Shown here piece after piece: positions 46,294 through 54,571 of a stretch of DNA of 64,000 nt. Source of the stretch: Planctomycetaceae bacterium (GTDB taxonomy: Bacteria > Planctomycetota > Planctomycetia > Pirellulales > Pirellulaceae); contig JAEUIQ010000084.1 in NCBI GenBank assembly GCA_016794985.1, positions 179,530 to 243,529 of the forward strand. The letters run 5' to 3'. The notes beneath the pieces were generated by a model. It saw only the letters and a program-made list of their open reading frames with translations. It had not been told where the DNA came from and ran no database searches. Each line of letters starts with the position of its first letter. The first letter of the stretch is position 1. Position numbers and translations under genes: made by a program.

Positions 46294-47548
46294 TCCGCTG
46301 TCGCAACGAATACTGCAAAAATAATCCTGCACAGCACAAAAGGACTGCCGCAATCATGTACGGAGCCAACAGGTTCCACTTCATGAGCGGAATGGCCAAG
46401 GCAGAACCCAGAATTCGAGCCAACGCATTGACACTCTGACCCGTCCCCAACACTGCTCCTTGCTGGTCCCCCGGTGCCGCGCGCGACAGAAGCGAATGAA
46501 TCGATGGCTGAATAAACGCAAAACCCGCGACCACAATCATCATGGCCGCGAAGAATCCGACCAAAGATGCGGAAAATACGGCGACCGTCATCGCCAAGAA
46601 TCCCACCACTTCCATCATCGAACCCATCGCGGCCATCTGCGCGTCGCTGAATCGCTTGTATAAAGGCCGTACAATTCCACCTTGAATGATTGCGGAAGAG
46701 AACCCGATCAGCGCCATGGTCAAGCACAAATCTCGCCATTCGAAATCGAACAACTCGCCCTTGAGCAATAACGTCAACGTCGTTTCGAACCCCGCAAATG
46801 AAAACACGACCATGAAGATCAACCCCAACATGGCTGGCACTCCTGCCAATCGCCAAGCCACACCAAAATTCGATAACCGAAAACGAGCCGCCGCCGATTG
46901 ACTGTTCTTGGTCAATGACTCAGGAAGTAAGAATGCTGCCAGAACCAAGGCCACGGCGGACAAACCAGCAGCCACATAACCCAACCAAGGTCCAGGTGCG
47001 GATTTCCCGTCAGGTACCGCGAAGTAACCCAACAACGGCCCAAACGTGAACCCGACCCCAAACGCCATCCCTACCAACGCCATGCCCCGTGATCGACCCG
47101 CTTCACTTGTCGTATCCGCGATGTACGCTTGAGCCGTGCTGATCGTCGCTCCACAAATGCCGGCCCCAATTCGAGAAGCAAAAATCCAGGGCAGACTCTG
47201 CCAAATCGTGGCAAAACCAAATAACGTATAAAACACCACCGATCCGAACAAACCAAACATCAAAATCGGACGACGACCGACTCGATCCGACATCAATCCC
47301 CAAATCGGCGCAAACAGAAACTGCATGGCCGAGAAACTGGCCATCAACATCCCCAACTGCCAACCGGACTCGTCCAACGTAAATTGCTTGGAGTAGATCG
47401 GCAGCAAGGGCAACACCATACCAAAACCCAACAGGTCAATCATAACCACCAAGAAGATCACCAACAGCGAACCGGTTTTGGCGCGCTCGCCCGAAACATC
47501 GCCGGGACGATTGGACGGGTCGTTGGAAACAGTGTCAGCGACTTTCAT
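46286..47548 (-). CDS. MFS transporter, drug/H+ antiporter-like
   Basis: The 420-residue protein has about 12 membrane helices and the MFS motif A (GLMSDRVGRRPILMFGL) between helices 2 and 3, as in TetA-like DHA1 exporters. The central loop carries ESLTKNSQSAAARFRL. It probably exports small molecules with proton antiport; the substrate cannot be told. The gene converges on smc with an eight-base overlap of the 3' ends, and its promoter lies in the divergent gap before the HU-like gene. Confidence 0.9.
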   Translation of the reverse strand: MKVADTVSNDPSNRPGDVSGERAKTGSLLVIFLVVMIDLLGFGMVLPLLPIYSKQFTLDESGWQLGMLMASFSAMQFLFAPIWGLMSDRVGRRPILMFGLFGSVVFYTLFGFATIWQSLPWIFASRIGAGICGATISTAQAYIADTTSEAGRSRGMALVGMAFGVGFTFGPLLGYFAVPDGKSAPGPWLGYVAAGLSAVALVLAAFLLPESLTKNSQSAAARFRLSNFGVAWRLAGVPAMLGLIFMVVFSFAGFETTLTLLLKGELFDFEWRDLCLTMALIGFSSAIIQGGIVRPLYKRFSDAQMAAMGSMMEVVGFLAMTVAVFSASLVGFFAAMMIVVAGFAFIQPSIHSLLSRAAPGDQQGAVLGTGQSVNALARILGSALAIPLMKWNLLAPYMIAAVLLCCAGLFLQYSLRQRTT

Positions 47549-47896
47549 GAAGCATGCGTTTCTGGAGTACGGGCGTTCTGCGAGAGAAAATCAACATGGG
47601 CCAGTTGCCCGAGGAAAGTTTAACGCCCCGGTGATTTCCAGCGAGGGTATGGCAGCAAGTCAGCGAAACGCAAAAAATCCCGAGAAAACCCGCGATTTCC
47701 AGCGGTGAGGCTGAAAAAACTGCGGGTTTTCTTCGATAATTGCCGAAAAAATGGGCTCAAATGGGCTTTTTTAGCGAACTCACGCTTGCAAAAGCCTATT
47801 AAATCAGTCTAATTCCACGCGTTCAATGTTTCACTACGGTTTGCGTAAACCGAAAACATTACCCAAGTCCCCACAGCTCAAGGAGGGTTTCACCCT
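47549..47896. other. Divergent regulatory region between MFS and HU-like genes
   Basis: No gene is seen. The gap is AT-rich near the HU-like gene. The word gatttccagcg occurs at about 47632 and 47692, and tgggc occurs in a local direct repeat (atgggctcaaatgggc). A promoter for the HU-like gene is proposed separately. Confidence 0.4.
47786..47813 (+). promoter_or_regulatory. Candidate promoter of the HU-like gene
   Basis: TTGCAA at 47786-47791 and TCTAAT at 47808-47813 are separated by 16 bases and resemble sigma-70 boxes. They lie about 85 bases before the ATG, which has a strong AGGAGG ribosome-binding site at about 47881-47886. Confidence 0.45.
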
Positions 47897-48226
47897 ATGG
47901 CAAAATCCAAAGCAGAAGCACCGAAGGCCATGACCAAGTCTGAAATTTTGGCTGGCATCGCCGAAACGACTGGCTTGGCCAAGAAAGATGTTGGCGCCGT
48001 TCTCGAAGCGATGAATGCTCAAATCGCGAAAGCCGTTTCGAAGAAAGGTGCTGGAAGCTACGCAATCCCTGGATTGTGCAAGATCGTTGTTGTCAACAAG
48101 CCTGCTCAACCCGCGAAGAAAGGCGTCAAGAATCCATTCACCGGCGAATTGATGGACGTTCCAGCGAAGCCAGCCAAGCGCGTTGTCAAAGTTCGTCCTT
48201 TGAAGCAACTCAAGGACATGATCTAG
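47897..48226 (+). CDS. HU-like DNA-binding protein
   Basis: The 109-residue basic protein belongs to the HU/IHF family that bends and compacts DNA. It has a Lys/Ala-rich N-terminal arm (MAKSKAEAPKAMTKSE), the helical dimerisation part (ILAGIAETTGLAKKDVGAVL, then NAQIAKAVSKKGAGSYAIPG) and a DNA-binding beta arm with NPFTGELMDVPAKPAKRVV. The arm and end (VKVRPLKQLKDMI) differ from standard HU but suit planctomycete variants. The gene is monocistronic, between a promoter candidate and a strong terminator, with a good ribosome-binding site; high expression is likely. Confidence 0.92.
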   Translation: MAKSKAEAPKAMTKSEILAGIAETTGLAKKDVGAVLEAMNAQIAKAVSKKGAGSYAIPGLCKIVVVNKPAQPAKKGVKNPFTGELMDVPAKPAKRVVKVRPLKQLKDMI

Positions 48227-48258
48227 TCGCTTTGGCGTTTCGCGAAATCGATAAAAAT

Positions 48259-48296
48259 AAAAGCCTGCCCGTCTTCAAGGACGGCAGGCTTTTTTA
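48259..48296 (+). terminator. Rho-independent terminator of the HU-like gene
   Basis: AAGCCTGCCCGTC (48261-48273) pairs with GACGGCAGGCTT (48280-48291), with one bulged base and the loop TTCAAG, and runs into a stretch of T residues. It lies about 35 bases after the stop. Confidence 0.93.
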
Positions 48297-48473
48297 TTCT
48301 TGGTCGGTCCGATTTCTGGCGCTGTGTTCAAGACCAGGAAGCCAAGGCCTTTTCCCGCAGTCCTGCTCCCCAGCTGTTCGCTGTTCGCGATTCGTGCTTA
48401 AAAAAGTCAGAATGGCAACCAGTGAAACTCGTCCATCGCGAGAGCGGCCAACGATCCCCCTGCACGAGGCGGA

Positions 48474-50543
48474 TTAGCCGTCGATCGCCACAAACTCTTC
48501 GACGTCACCATTCGTTTCGGCATCTTGTACGAAGTCCAAGGCTCCGACCCGAGGATTGGCAAAAGTTCCGTTGACGCGTTCTTCAACAGCCCGCGTCAAC
48601 ACGACCTCCGACGGAGCATCCAAATCGTCCGTTAAGTACGTGTACTCTGTGGCCAACCGTTGGAAAAATCGGGACGAAGACTGGGCTTCAACCGTCGAGA
48701 CTCGCTTGTCACTAACGGCCGAATGGATCATCGATCGCACACCGCGCATCACGTCTTCAGGCGTGTGATTCACCAATTCCAACGCCTCCGAAACGACCGT
48801 TCCGCGCCGCGTGAAAACCATCATGCGATCGTTGGCGTCCGCATCCACCGTCAACACATGCAATCGCCCCAAGAGATTGTGATAATCACCCAACACCTCT
48901 TGATACGCCCCCACCAAAAAGATGCCCAACCAGTATGGCTCATCCTTCTGCATCGGGTGCAACGGCAATGTTTTGCGTTTTCCGTTCGGCCCTACAAAAT
49001 TGACAATACAACCGTCCGAATCGCAGGTAATATCGCCCAAGGTCCCTTGCGAAGTGGGCTTTTCCAACAGCCGATGGATCGGCATCAATGGAAACAGTTG
49101 ATCGATAGCCCAATTGTCCGGCAACGATTGGAACAACGAAAAGTTCGCATAGTAGGTCTCGGCCAGATTCTGGCTCAGTTCTTGGAGTTCTTTGGGAATA
49201 AACTCCAGCTCTTCCAAGCGACCGCGAACCCGTTGGCATAGCACAAAGAACATTCGCTCGGCCTTGACGCGTTGGTCCAAAGTCATGTGACCGTTGGCAA
49301 ACAGTTGCAGTGCCATTTCGACTGCTTGTTGGCCGTCGTGGTATACTTCCAACACGTTGTCTTCGTTGAGTTCGACCAAGTTACCTTGGAGCTCAAACAA
49401 CGGCGGAATCTTTTCTTCTTCCGGCGTCAATGTCAAACTATCTTGTCGATTCGTTTGGACCGCACCCAAGACCGGCACAACCAAGACGCCGTGATGAGCC
49501 GCCACCGCGCGACCGCTCTCCGAAACAATGTCCGGATGCGGTACTCCCATTTGATTGCAGACTTGTTGCATGTAGTACACCACGTCGTTGGCATACTCTT
49601 GCAACGTGTAATTCATACTTGACGGCTCGGTATTGCGATTGCCCGTGTAGTCCACGGCCAACCCACCGCCCACATCGATCGTATTGAGCGGAATGCCTTG
49701 CTTGTACAAGTCACCGTAAATCCGCGTCGCTTCAATAATCGAAGCCTTGATGTGCCGTACGTTATTGATTTGGCTACCAGGATGAAAGTGCATCAATTCG
49801 AGTCGATGGATCAGGCCCAGGGCTCGCAGCTGGTCAATTCCCTCCAACAATTGGCTGGTGGAAAGACCGAACTTGGAATTCGAACCAGCGGAACTTTGCC
49901 AGTGGCCGCTGACGCGAGCTGCCAATTTCACGCGAACACCCAGACGCGGACAAACGCCGAGACGCTTGACACATTGCGCCACCATTTGAATTTCATGCGG
50001 TTTTTCGATAATGATCGTGACGTTTCGCCCCAGTTGAAACGCCCGCACCGCCAACTCGATGTAGGTATCGTCTTTAAACCCATTGCAGAACACAGGCGTG
50101 TGGTTGTCGGCTTTGCAGATCGCCGCCATCATTTCGGCCTTGCTGCCCGCTTCCATGCCGACCGCCGATCCGACCGACACACCGCTGGCATAGACCGCAT
50201 CCAACACTTCCTGGTGTTGGTTGACCTTGATTGGGAACACCAGGGTGTACTTACCTCGGTAACCGTACTTCTCACGTCCGGCCGCAAACGCGGCATAGAG
50301 TTGCTGAACTCGGGCCCGAATAATGCCCGGCAATCGAATCAAAACCGGAGGCGTCAGATCTTGCGCCAAACCTTGATTCACGATCTCGACCAAATCCCAG
50401 GCAATATCTTTGCCCGGGCACGGATGCACCATGATGTGACCATTTTCGCCGATCGAAAAGAACTCGTCGCCCCAGCGGTCAATTTGATATGTATCGATTG
50501 CGTGATCGATGTTCCAACTCTCAGCGTGGTGGTGTTCCATCAA
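48474..50543 (-). CDS. speA: Biosynthetic arginine decarboxylase
   Basis: SpeA is a PLP- and Mg-dependent enzyme that makes agmatine from arginine for putrescine and spermidine synthesis. The 689-residue protein is near full family size. It has the PLP-lysine region LVFPIKVNQH (Lys106), GSKAEMMAAICKADN, the FHPGSQINN and IDVGGGLAVDYTG motifs of the alanine-racemase-type barrel, SESGRAVAAHHGVLV, and the C-terminal GAYQEVLGDYHNLLGRLHVL. The start is ATG 50543 or the adjacent ATG 50540. No agmatinase or agmatine deiminase gene is adjacent. Confidence 0.96.
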   Translation of the reverse strand: MMEHHHAESWNIDHAIDTYQIDRWGDEFFSIGENGHIMVHPCPGKDIAWDLVEIVNQGLAQDLTPPVLIRLPGIIRARVQQLYAAFAAGREKYGYRGKYTLVFPIKVNQHQEVLDAVYASGVSVGSAVGMEAGSKAEMMAAICKADNHTPVFCNGFKDDTYIELAVRAFQLGRNVTIIIEKPHEIQMVAQCVKRLGVCPRLGVRVKLAARVSGHWQSSAGSNSKFGLSTSQLLEGIDQLRALGLIHRLELMHFHPGSQINNVRHIKASIIEATRIYGDLYKQGIPLNTIDVGGGLAVDYTGNRNTEPSSMNYTLQEYANDVVYYMQQVCNQMGVPHPDIVSESGRAVAAHHGVLVVPVLGAVQTNRQDSLTLTPEEEKIPPLFELQGNLVELNEDNVLEVYHDGQQAVEMALQLFANGHMTLDQRVKAERMFFVLCQRVRGRLEELEFIPKELQELSQNLAETYYANFSLFQSLPDNWAIDQLFPLMPIHRLLEKPTSQGTLGDITCDSDGCIVNFVGPNGKRKTLPLHPMQKDEPYWLGIFLVGAYQEVLGDYHNLLGRLHVLTVDADANDRMMVFTRRGTVVSEALELVNHTPEDVMRGVRSMIHSAVSDKRVSTVEAQSSSRFFQRLATEYTYLTDDLDAPSEVVLTRAVEERVNGTFANPRVGALDFVQDAETNGDVEEFVAIDG

Positions 50544-50684
50544 AGTCCGCCTTTCGTGGTCGATGGACAGGAAGCCGTAGCGTCAAACCCCAAGAACGAA
50601 AATTTTATCCGTTCGCTCCATTTTGAATAGAGCTTTTTTCCCGTCAAACAAACAAATTCGCCGATTGTCGGACGTGAAGCGACG

Positions 50685-51248
50685 TTAACGCTGGTCTTGC
50701 TGGCGGCTAAGTGTCTGCGCGAACTGAGTCACAACCGTCCGCTGGGCGATCTTTTTCAGGACTTGCGGTCTTCTTTCCAAGATCCACCGCAACGCTTTTT
50801 CGGCGGTCCATCCGTATTGAGCCATCAGATAACAAACGACGACGGTGGCGCTGCGCGCTCGACCCGCTTTGCAATGAACATAGACCGACCTGCCTGCGGC
50901 GGTTTGCGTTTGCATGAACTGGACAGCTGCCTGAATGTCTTTCAATTTTGGCGGCTGAAAATCTACGGTTGGCATCCAAAATTGCTCGATGCCAAACTCC
51001 TGATACAACTCGAGGTGGCCGGGAAACTCCTGGCAAGTATTCACTACCGCTTTGACGCCAAGCGCGGCCAACTTCTCGACATCCGAACGAAACGGGACCG
51101 CCCCCAAGATCAAAGTTGGCTCCAGCACCGTCCACCACTGCCAACGGCGGGTGATCCGGCCTTGGACGATATTCCAAGCCAGCGTCGGATAGTAAACGAC
51201 AGCTGCTGCAAGTCTTCGAAGCACTGAAATCACCTTATCCGCAATCAC
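50685..51248 (-). CDS. PTPMT1-like dual-specificity phosphatase
   Basis: The 187-residue protein has the cysteine phosphatase loop VYVHCKAGRARS with Cys126 and Arg132, and a candidate general acid Asp96 (MPTVDFQPP). The flanking sequence, from LEPTLILGAVPFRSDVEKL through IEQFWMPTVDF and CYLMAQYGWTAEKAL, resembles PTPMT1, the eukaryotic phosphatidylglycerophosphate phosphatase of the cardiolipin pathway. A hydrophobic N-terminus (ISVLRRLAAAVVYYPTLAW) may bind the membrane. A role as phosphatidylglycerophosphatase is an attractive inference; a protein phosphatase is the alternative. Confidence 0.82.
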   Translation of the reverse strand: MIADKVISVLRRLAAAVVYYPTLAWNIVQGRITRRWQWWTVLEPTLILGAVPFRSDVEKLAALGVKAVVNTCQEFPGHLELYQEFGIEQFWMPTVDFQPPKLKDIQAAVQFMQTQTAAGRSVYVHCKAGRARSATVVVCYLMAQYGWTAEKALRWILERRPQVLKKIAQRTVVTQFAQTLSRQQDQR

Positions 51249-51378
51249 CCCGTGCGTGCTTGTTTATACCCGCAATTCGGTAGGGTCACACATGCCAGCG
51301 AGTCGAGTGGCGAACAAAAAAGACCTGAAGACAAGGCGGCACGCCGCCTCGACTCGAAGCGTGACCACCACCCGACAA

Positions 51379-52368
51379 TTATGACCGTGGATGAAACCGA
51401 TTATGGACTTGCTTCAAACGCGACTGATCGACATGGGTGTAAATCTGTGTGGTAGCAATACTGGCGTGGCCCAGCATTTCCTGCACTTGCCGCAAATCGG
51501 CACCACCGGCCAACAAATGGGTCGCGAAACTGTGTCGCAAGCTGTGTGGGCTGATGGAATCTGTGATACCCGCGTCCAAGGCATACTTCTTGACCAGCTC
51601 CCAAATCGCCTCCCGACGGAGGGGCTTGCCGGTCCGCGAGACAAACACCCAATGCTCGTAGTCCGTCTTTCCGTGCATCAACTTGGGCCTCAACTCAGCC
51701 AAATAGGTCCGGATGGCGGCGATGGCGGGTTGCCCCAATGGTGTCATTCGTTGCTTGCTCCCCTTCCCTTTTACTTTCGCATAACCTTCGTCCAAATGCA
51801 GATCCTGCATGCGCAGGTGAGCGACTTCCGAGACTCGGCACCCGCTGGCGTACAAGGCCTCCAGCAAGGCTCGGTCCCGCAAATGCAAGGAGTAGCTCAT
51901 CCGCGGCGCTTGCAAAAAGCGATCGACCATTTTGGGAGAAAGCACCGAAGGAATCCGCTGCCAGAGTTTCTGGCTGCCCAACAGTTCGACTCGATTTTCC
52001 TTGAGCACGCCTTCGAGTTGCAGGTATTTGAAGTACATCCGCAAACCAACGATCGTTCGCGCGATGCTGGCCGGTGCCAATCCGGAATCAGCCAGCGAAC
52101 CCATGAATTCCGCGAGCATCGGTACGGTCAAATCTGCTTCCCGACGCCGCCCCAACCAAGCTGAGAATTTGCTTAAATCTCGTTGATAGGCCGCGATCGT
52201 ATTGTCTGCCAAGTGGCATTCACTGCGACAATAGTCTAAAAAAGCGTCCACCCAAGCCCTTTCGGTCTTGGCCGGGGGTGAAGCGACCACCGGTCCGGTC
52301 GTCACTCGATTTCCGCGACGTCCACCTTTGATCAGTTTCGGCGTTCCGTCACTTGGCTTCGACGACAT
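51379..52368 (-). CDS. xerD: Site-specific tyrosine recombinase XerD
   Basis: XerD/XerC resolve chromosome dimers at dif sites under control of FtsK. I start at ATG 52368 (MSSKPSDGTPK), which has GAGAGA upstream; the longer in-frame reading is a repeat-derived extension. The 329-residue protein has a SAM-like N-terminal core-binding domain (AFLDYCRSECHLADNTIAAY) and a catalytic domain with Arg178 (ASGCRVSE), a Lys near 202 (KVKGKGSKQR), His275 and Arg278 (HSLRHSFATH), His301 (LGHASI) and Tyr310 (TQIYTHVD). All catalytic residues are present. It is divergent from the acyltransferase gene. Confidence 0.95.
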   Translation of the reverse strand: MSSKPSDGTPKLIKGGRRGNRVTTGPVVASPPAKTERAWVDAFLDYCRSECHLADNTIAAYQRDLSKFSAWLGRRREADLTVPMLAEFMGSLADSGLAPASIARTIVGLRMYFKYLQLEGVLKENRVELLGSQKLWQRIPSVLSPKMVDRFLQAPRMSYSLHLRDRALLEALYASGCRVSEVAHLRMQDLHLDEGYAKVKGKGSKQRMTPLGQPAIAAIRTYLAELRPKLMHGKTDYEHWVFVSRTGKPLRREAIWELVKKYALDAGITDSISPHSLRHSFATHLLAGGADLRQVQEMLGHASIATTQIYTHVDQSRLKQVHNRFHPRS

Positions 52369-52405
52369 CGCGATCTCTCGGTGGGATGGAAGGTGGAGCG
52401 TCTGG

Positions 52406-52468
52406 TCGTACTCCGATCGGTCATACTCCAATCGGTGGCGTTCCGATTGGTGGCGTTCCAATTGTTCG
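52406..52468. repeat. 15-bp tandem repeat (x4) between xerD and the acyltransferase gene
   Basis: Cores TCCGATCGG, TCCAATCGG, TCCGATTGG and TCCAATTGT start at 52412, 52427, 52442 and 52457, an exact 15-base period. The array lies in the 193-base divergent gap. It keeps both flanking frames open, which explains spurious N-terminal extensions of both genes. It may be an operator array or a minisatellite. Confidence 0.75.
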
Positions 52469-52561
52469 CGGTACGCAAGGAATAGGAACGAGCAAGCACG
52501 GACATTTGTAGATGATCGGCTGAAATGCCGTCCGGCTGTAACGGTTGTTAGAAGGACATCA

Positions 52562-53782
52562 ATGCAAGAGATTTTTTCGCTCAAGCCTTACCGCTTTATT
52601 CCCCCTTACCAAACGCGGTGGTTTTCTCGATTTTCGCGTTGGATCCGATTTCACCGCCGACTGATTTGGAAGCTGGAGGGCGTCCGAGGCCACGAAGTCC
52701 GTGGTGCCGAGCATCTTCGAGAATCGTTGGCCGCGGGTCATAGCATCGTTTTGGCCCCCAACCATAGCCGCACGGCCGATCCGATTGCGTTCGGATTCCT
52801 AGAAGAAGCCGTCGGCGTGGATTTGTTCGCGATGGCCAGCTGGCACGTATTCAACCAGGGTTGGTTGACGACCCAAGTGGTGCGAGGCCTGGGTGCCTTT
52901 AGCGTCAATCGCGAAGGATTGGACCGGGCTTCGATCGACTACGCCCTGAAAATACTAGAGACCCACGAACGTCCGCTGGTGATCTTTCCCGAAGGTTCGA
53001 CTAGCCGCACGGCGGATCGACTGATGCCGTTCTTGGACGGCCTAGGCTTTATCGCGAGAACAGGAGCCAAAAAACGGCAAGCACTCGATGGAGGCAAGAC
53101 GGTAATTCACCCCATTGCGTTTCAATATCGTTATGAAGGCGACCTCGTGGCCGCCGTGTCACCCATTCTCGACCGCATCGAAGAACGACTAACTTGGCAA
53201 CCGAATCGAGTTGCCGAGCTCTTGCCGCGCATCCATCGGATTGGCCTGGCCCTCCTGTCAATCAAAGAAATCGAGGTCTTCGGCAGCCAACAGTCTGGCG
53301 AACTGCCCGAGCGGCTAACCAACTTGATCGAGCGTTTGCTACAACCACTCGAAAACAAATGGTTAGGAAGTCCCCAAAGTGGGACGACGTCCGCGCGCAT
53401 CAAGACTCTGCGAACCAAAATCCTGCCCGACATGACCGAAGGTAAAGTTCCCGTTTCGGAAATGCCGTCTCGATTTGCGGACCTGCGCGACACTTATGTC
53501 GCGCATCAGATGGCCTGCTTCCCGCTCGGCTATCTGAACGAACGTCCCTCGGTCGACCGCTTGCGAGAAACCGTGGAACGATTTGAAGAAGACACCACCG
53601 ACAAGGCACCAAGGATCGCGCCGCTAAAATGCGTGGTCGAAGTCGGTGCAGCGATTGAAGTGACCACCGACCGAGCCGCTCGGCGCGGCGCTGACGGCGA
53701 TCCGTTGGTCCAGTTGGTCTTCGATCGCTTGCAAGCCATGTTGAATCGATTGGGTGCGGAATCCCCCCTGTTCTCAAGTTAA
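52562..53782 (+). CDS. PlsC-like 1-acyl-glycerol-3-phosphate acyltransferase family protein
   Basis: The start ATG 52562 is preceded by GAAGGA. The 406-residue product has the acyltransferase motifs NHSRTAD (His68 and Asp73) and FPEGSTSR at 142-149, as in PlsC-type enzymes that acylate lysophosphatidate or other lipids. The second half, about 200 residues beyond the usual domain, is helical with no recognised domain. It heads a tight plus-strand unit with the creatininase-family gene and the Tat protein. The acyl acceptor is unknown. Confidence 0.85.
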   Translation: MQEIFSLKPYRFIPPYQTRWFSRFSRWIRFHRRLIWKLEGVRGHEVRGAEHLRESLAAGHSIVLAPNHSRTADPIAFGFLEEAVGVDLFAMASWHVFNQGWLTTQVVRGLGAFSVNREGLDRASIDYALKILETHERPLVIFPEGSTSRTADRLMPFLDGLGFIARTGAKKRQALDGGKTVIHPIAFQYRYEGDLVAAVSPILDRIEERLTWQPNRVAELLPRIHRIGLALLSIKEIEVFGSQQSGELPERLTNLIERLLQPLENKWLGSPQSGTTSARIKTLRTKILPDMTEGKVPVSEMPSRFADLRDTYVAHQMACFPLGYLNERPSVDRLRETVERFEEDTTDKAPRIAPLKCVVEVGAAIEVTTDRAARRGADGDPLVQLVFDRLQAMLNRLGAESPLFSS

Positions 53783-53803
53783 CTGTTTGAATTGGAATGG
53801 CGA

Positions 53804-54571
53804 ATGTTGTTGGCTGAACTAACTTCCCCACAAGTGCGCGAACTTGATCGCAATCTCCCGGTTGTCGTACCAATCGCCGCCCACGAGCAGCACGGTGCCC
53901 ACCTGCCCTTGTACACCGACAGCTATTTATTGGGAGAAGTCGTTCGCCGACTGCAAGATGCTCGTCCACAAGACGTGGTCATTGCCCCGCTGCAATGGCT
54001 AGGAAATTCGCATCATCATCGCGATTTTCCCGGCACCTTGTCAGCCGCTCCGCGCATGTATTTGGATTTGGTTCAGGGATTAGTCAACAACTTGATCGAC
54101 GATGGCTTTCGGCGCATCTTGGTTCTCAACGGCCATGGCGGCAACGACATCCCTGGACAGCAGTCGATGTTCGAAATTCGCCAACAACACCGCGGTCGCA
54201 GCGATTTGCTGTTGCTGTTCAGCTCTTACTGGCGATTGCGACCGTCCGAGGTTGACCCGGAACTACGGTTTCAACAAGTCGAAATGGGGCATGCTTGCGA
54301 ATGGGAAACGTCGATGATGTTGCGATTGGCACCCGCGCTCGTCGGCAACTACCTGAGTGCCAAATCGGTTGATCCCTCCGGCAGCTTCCTGCCTGCTTAT
54401 CGTGCGTGGGTGACCCAAGATCGGTCGGCTGTTGGGCATATCGGTTTTCCCGCGTTGGCAAGTATCGAGAAGGGGGAATACTTGTTTAAACTATTTGCAG
54501 GTGGCGTCATCGGGTTGATCGATCGGATTCGCTGCTGGAACGGACAAACTTGGAAGGAAGAGACATGCTGA
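53804..54571 (+). CDS. Creatininase-family metalloamidohydrolase
   Basis: Creatininase-family enzymes (creatininase, MftE, ArfB) hydrolyse amide-like bonds with two metal ions. Here the metal-binding motif reads PIAAHEQHGAHLPLYTDSYL near the start, followed by APLQWLGNSHHHRDFPGTLS, VLNGHGGNDIPGQQ and MGHACEWETSMML. The 255-residue product starts at ATG 53804 with a modest GGAA; TTG 53792 in the same frame is possible. It lies 21 bases after the acyltransferase stop and overlaps the next gene, so all three are probably one operon. The substrate is unknown. Confidence 0.88.
   Translation: MLLAELTSPQVRELDRNLPVVVPIAAHEQHGAHLPLYTDSYLLGEVVRRLQDARPQDVVIAPLQWLGNSHHHRDFPGTLSAAPRMYLDLVQGLVNNLIDDGFRRILVLNGHGGNDIPGQQSMFEIRQQHRGRSDLLLLFSSYWRLRPSEVDPELRFQQVEMGHACEWETSMMLRLAPALVGNYLSAKSVDPSGSFLPAYRAWVTQDRSAVGHIGFPALASIEKGEYLFKLFAGGVIGLIDRIRCWNGQTWKEETC

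Noticed and set aside
52268..52561. N-terminal extension of the acyltransferase on the plus strand
   Set aside because: It overlaps xerD in antisense and the 15-bp repeat; the ATG at 52562 has a proper ribosome-binding site.
52369..52584. 72-residue N-terminal extension of XerD
   Set aside because: It is encoded by the 15-bp repeat array and shows no family similarity; the ATG at 52368 has a purine-rich site before it.
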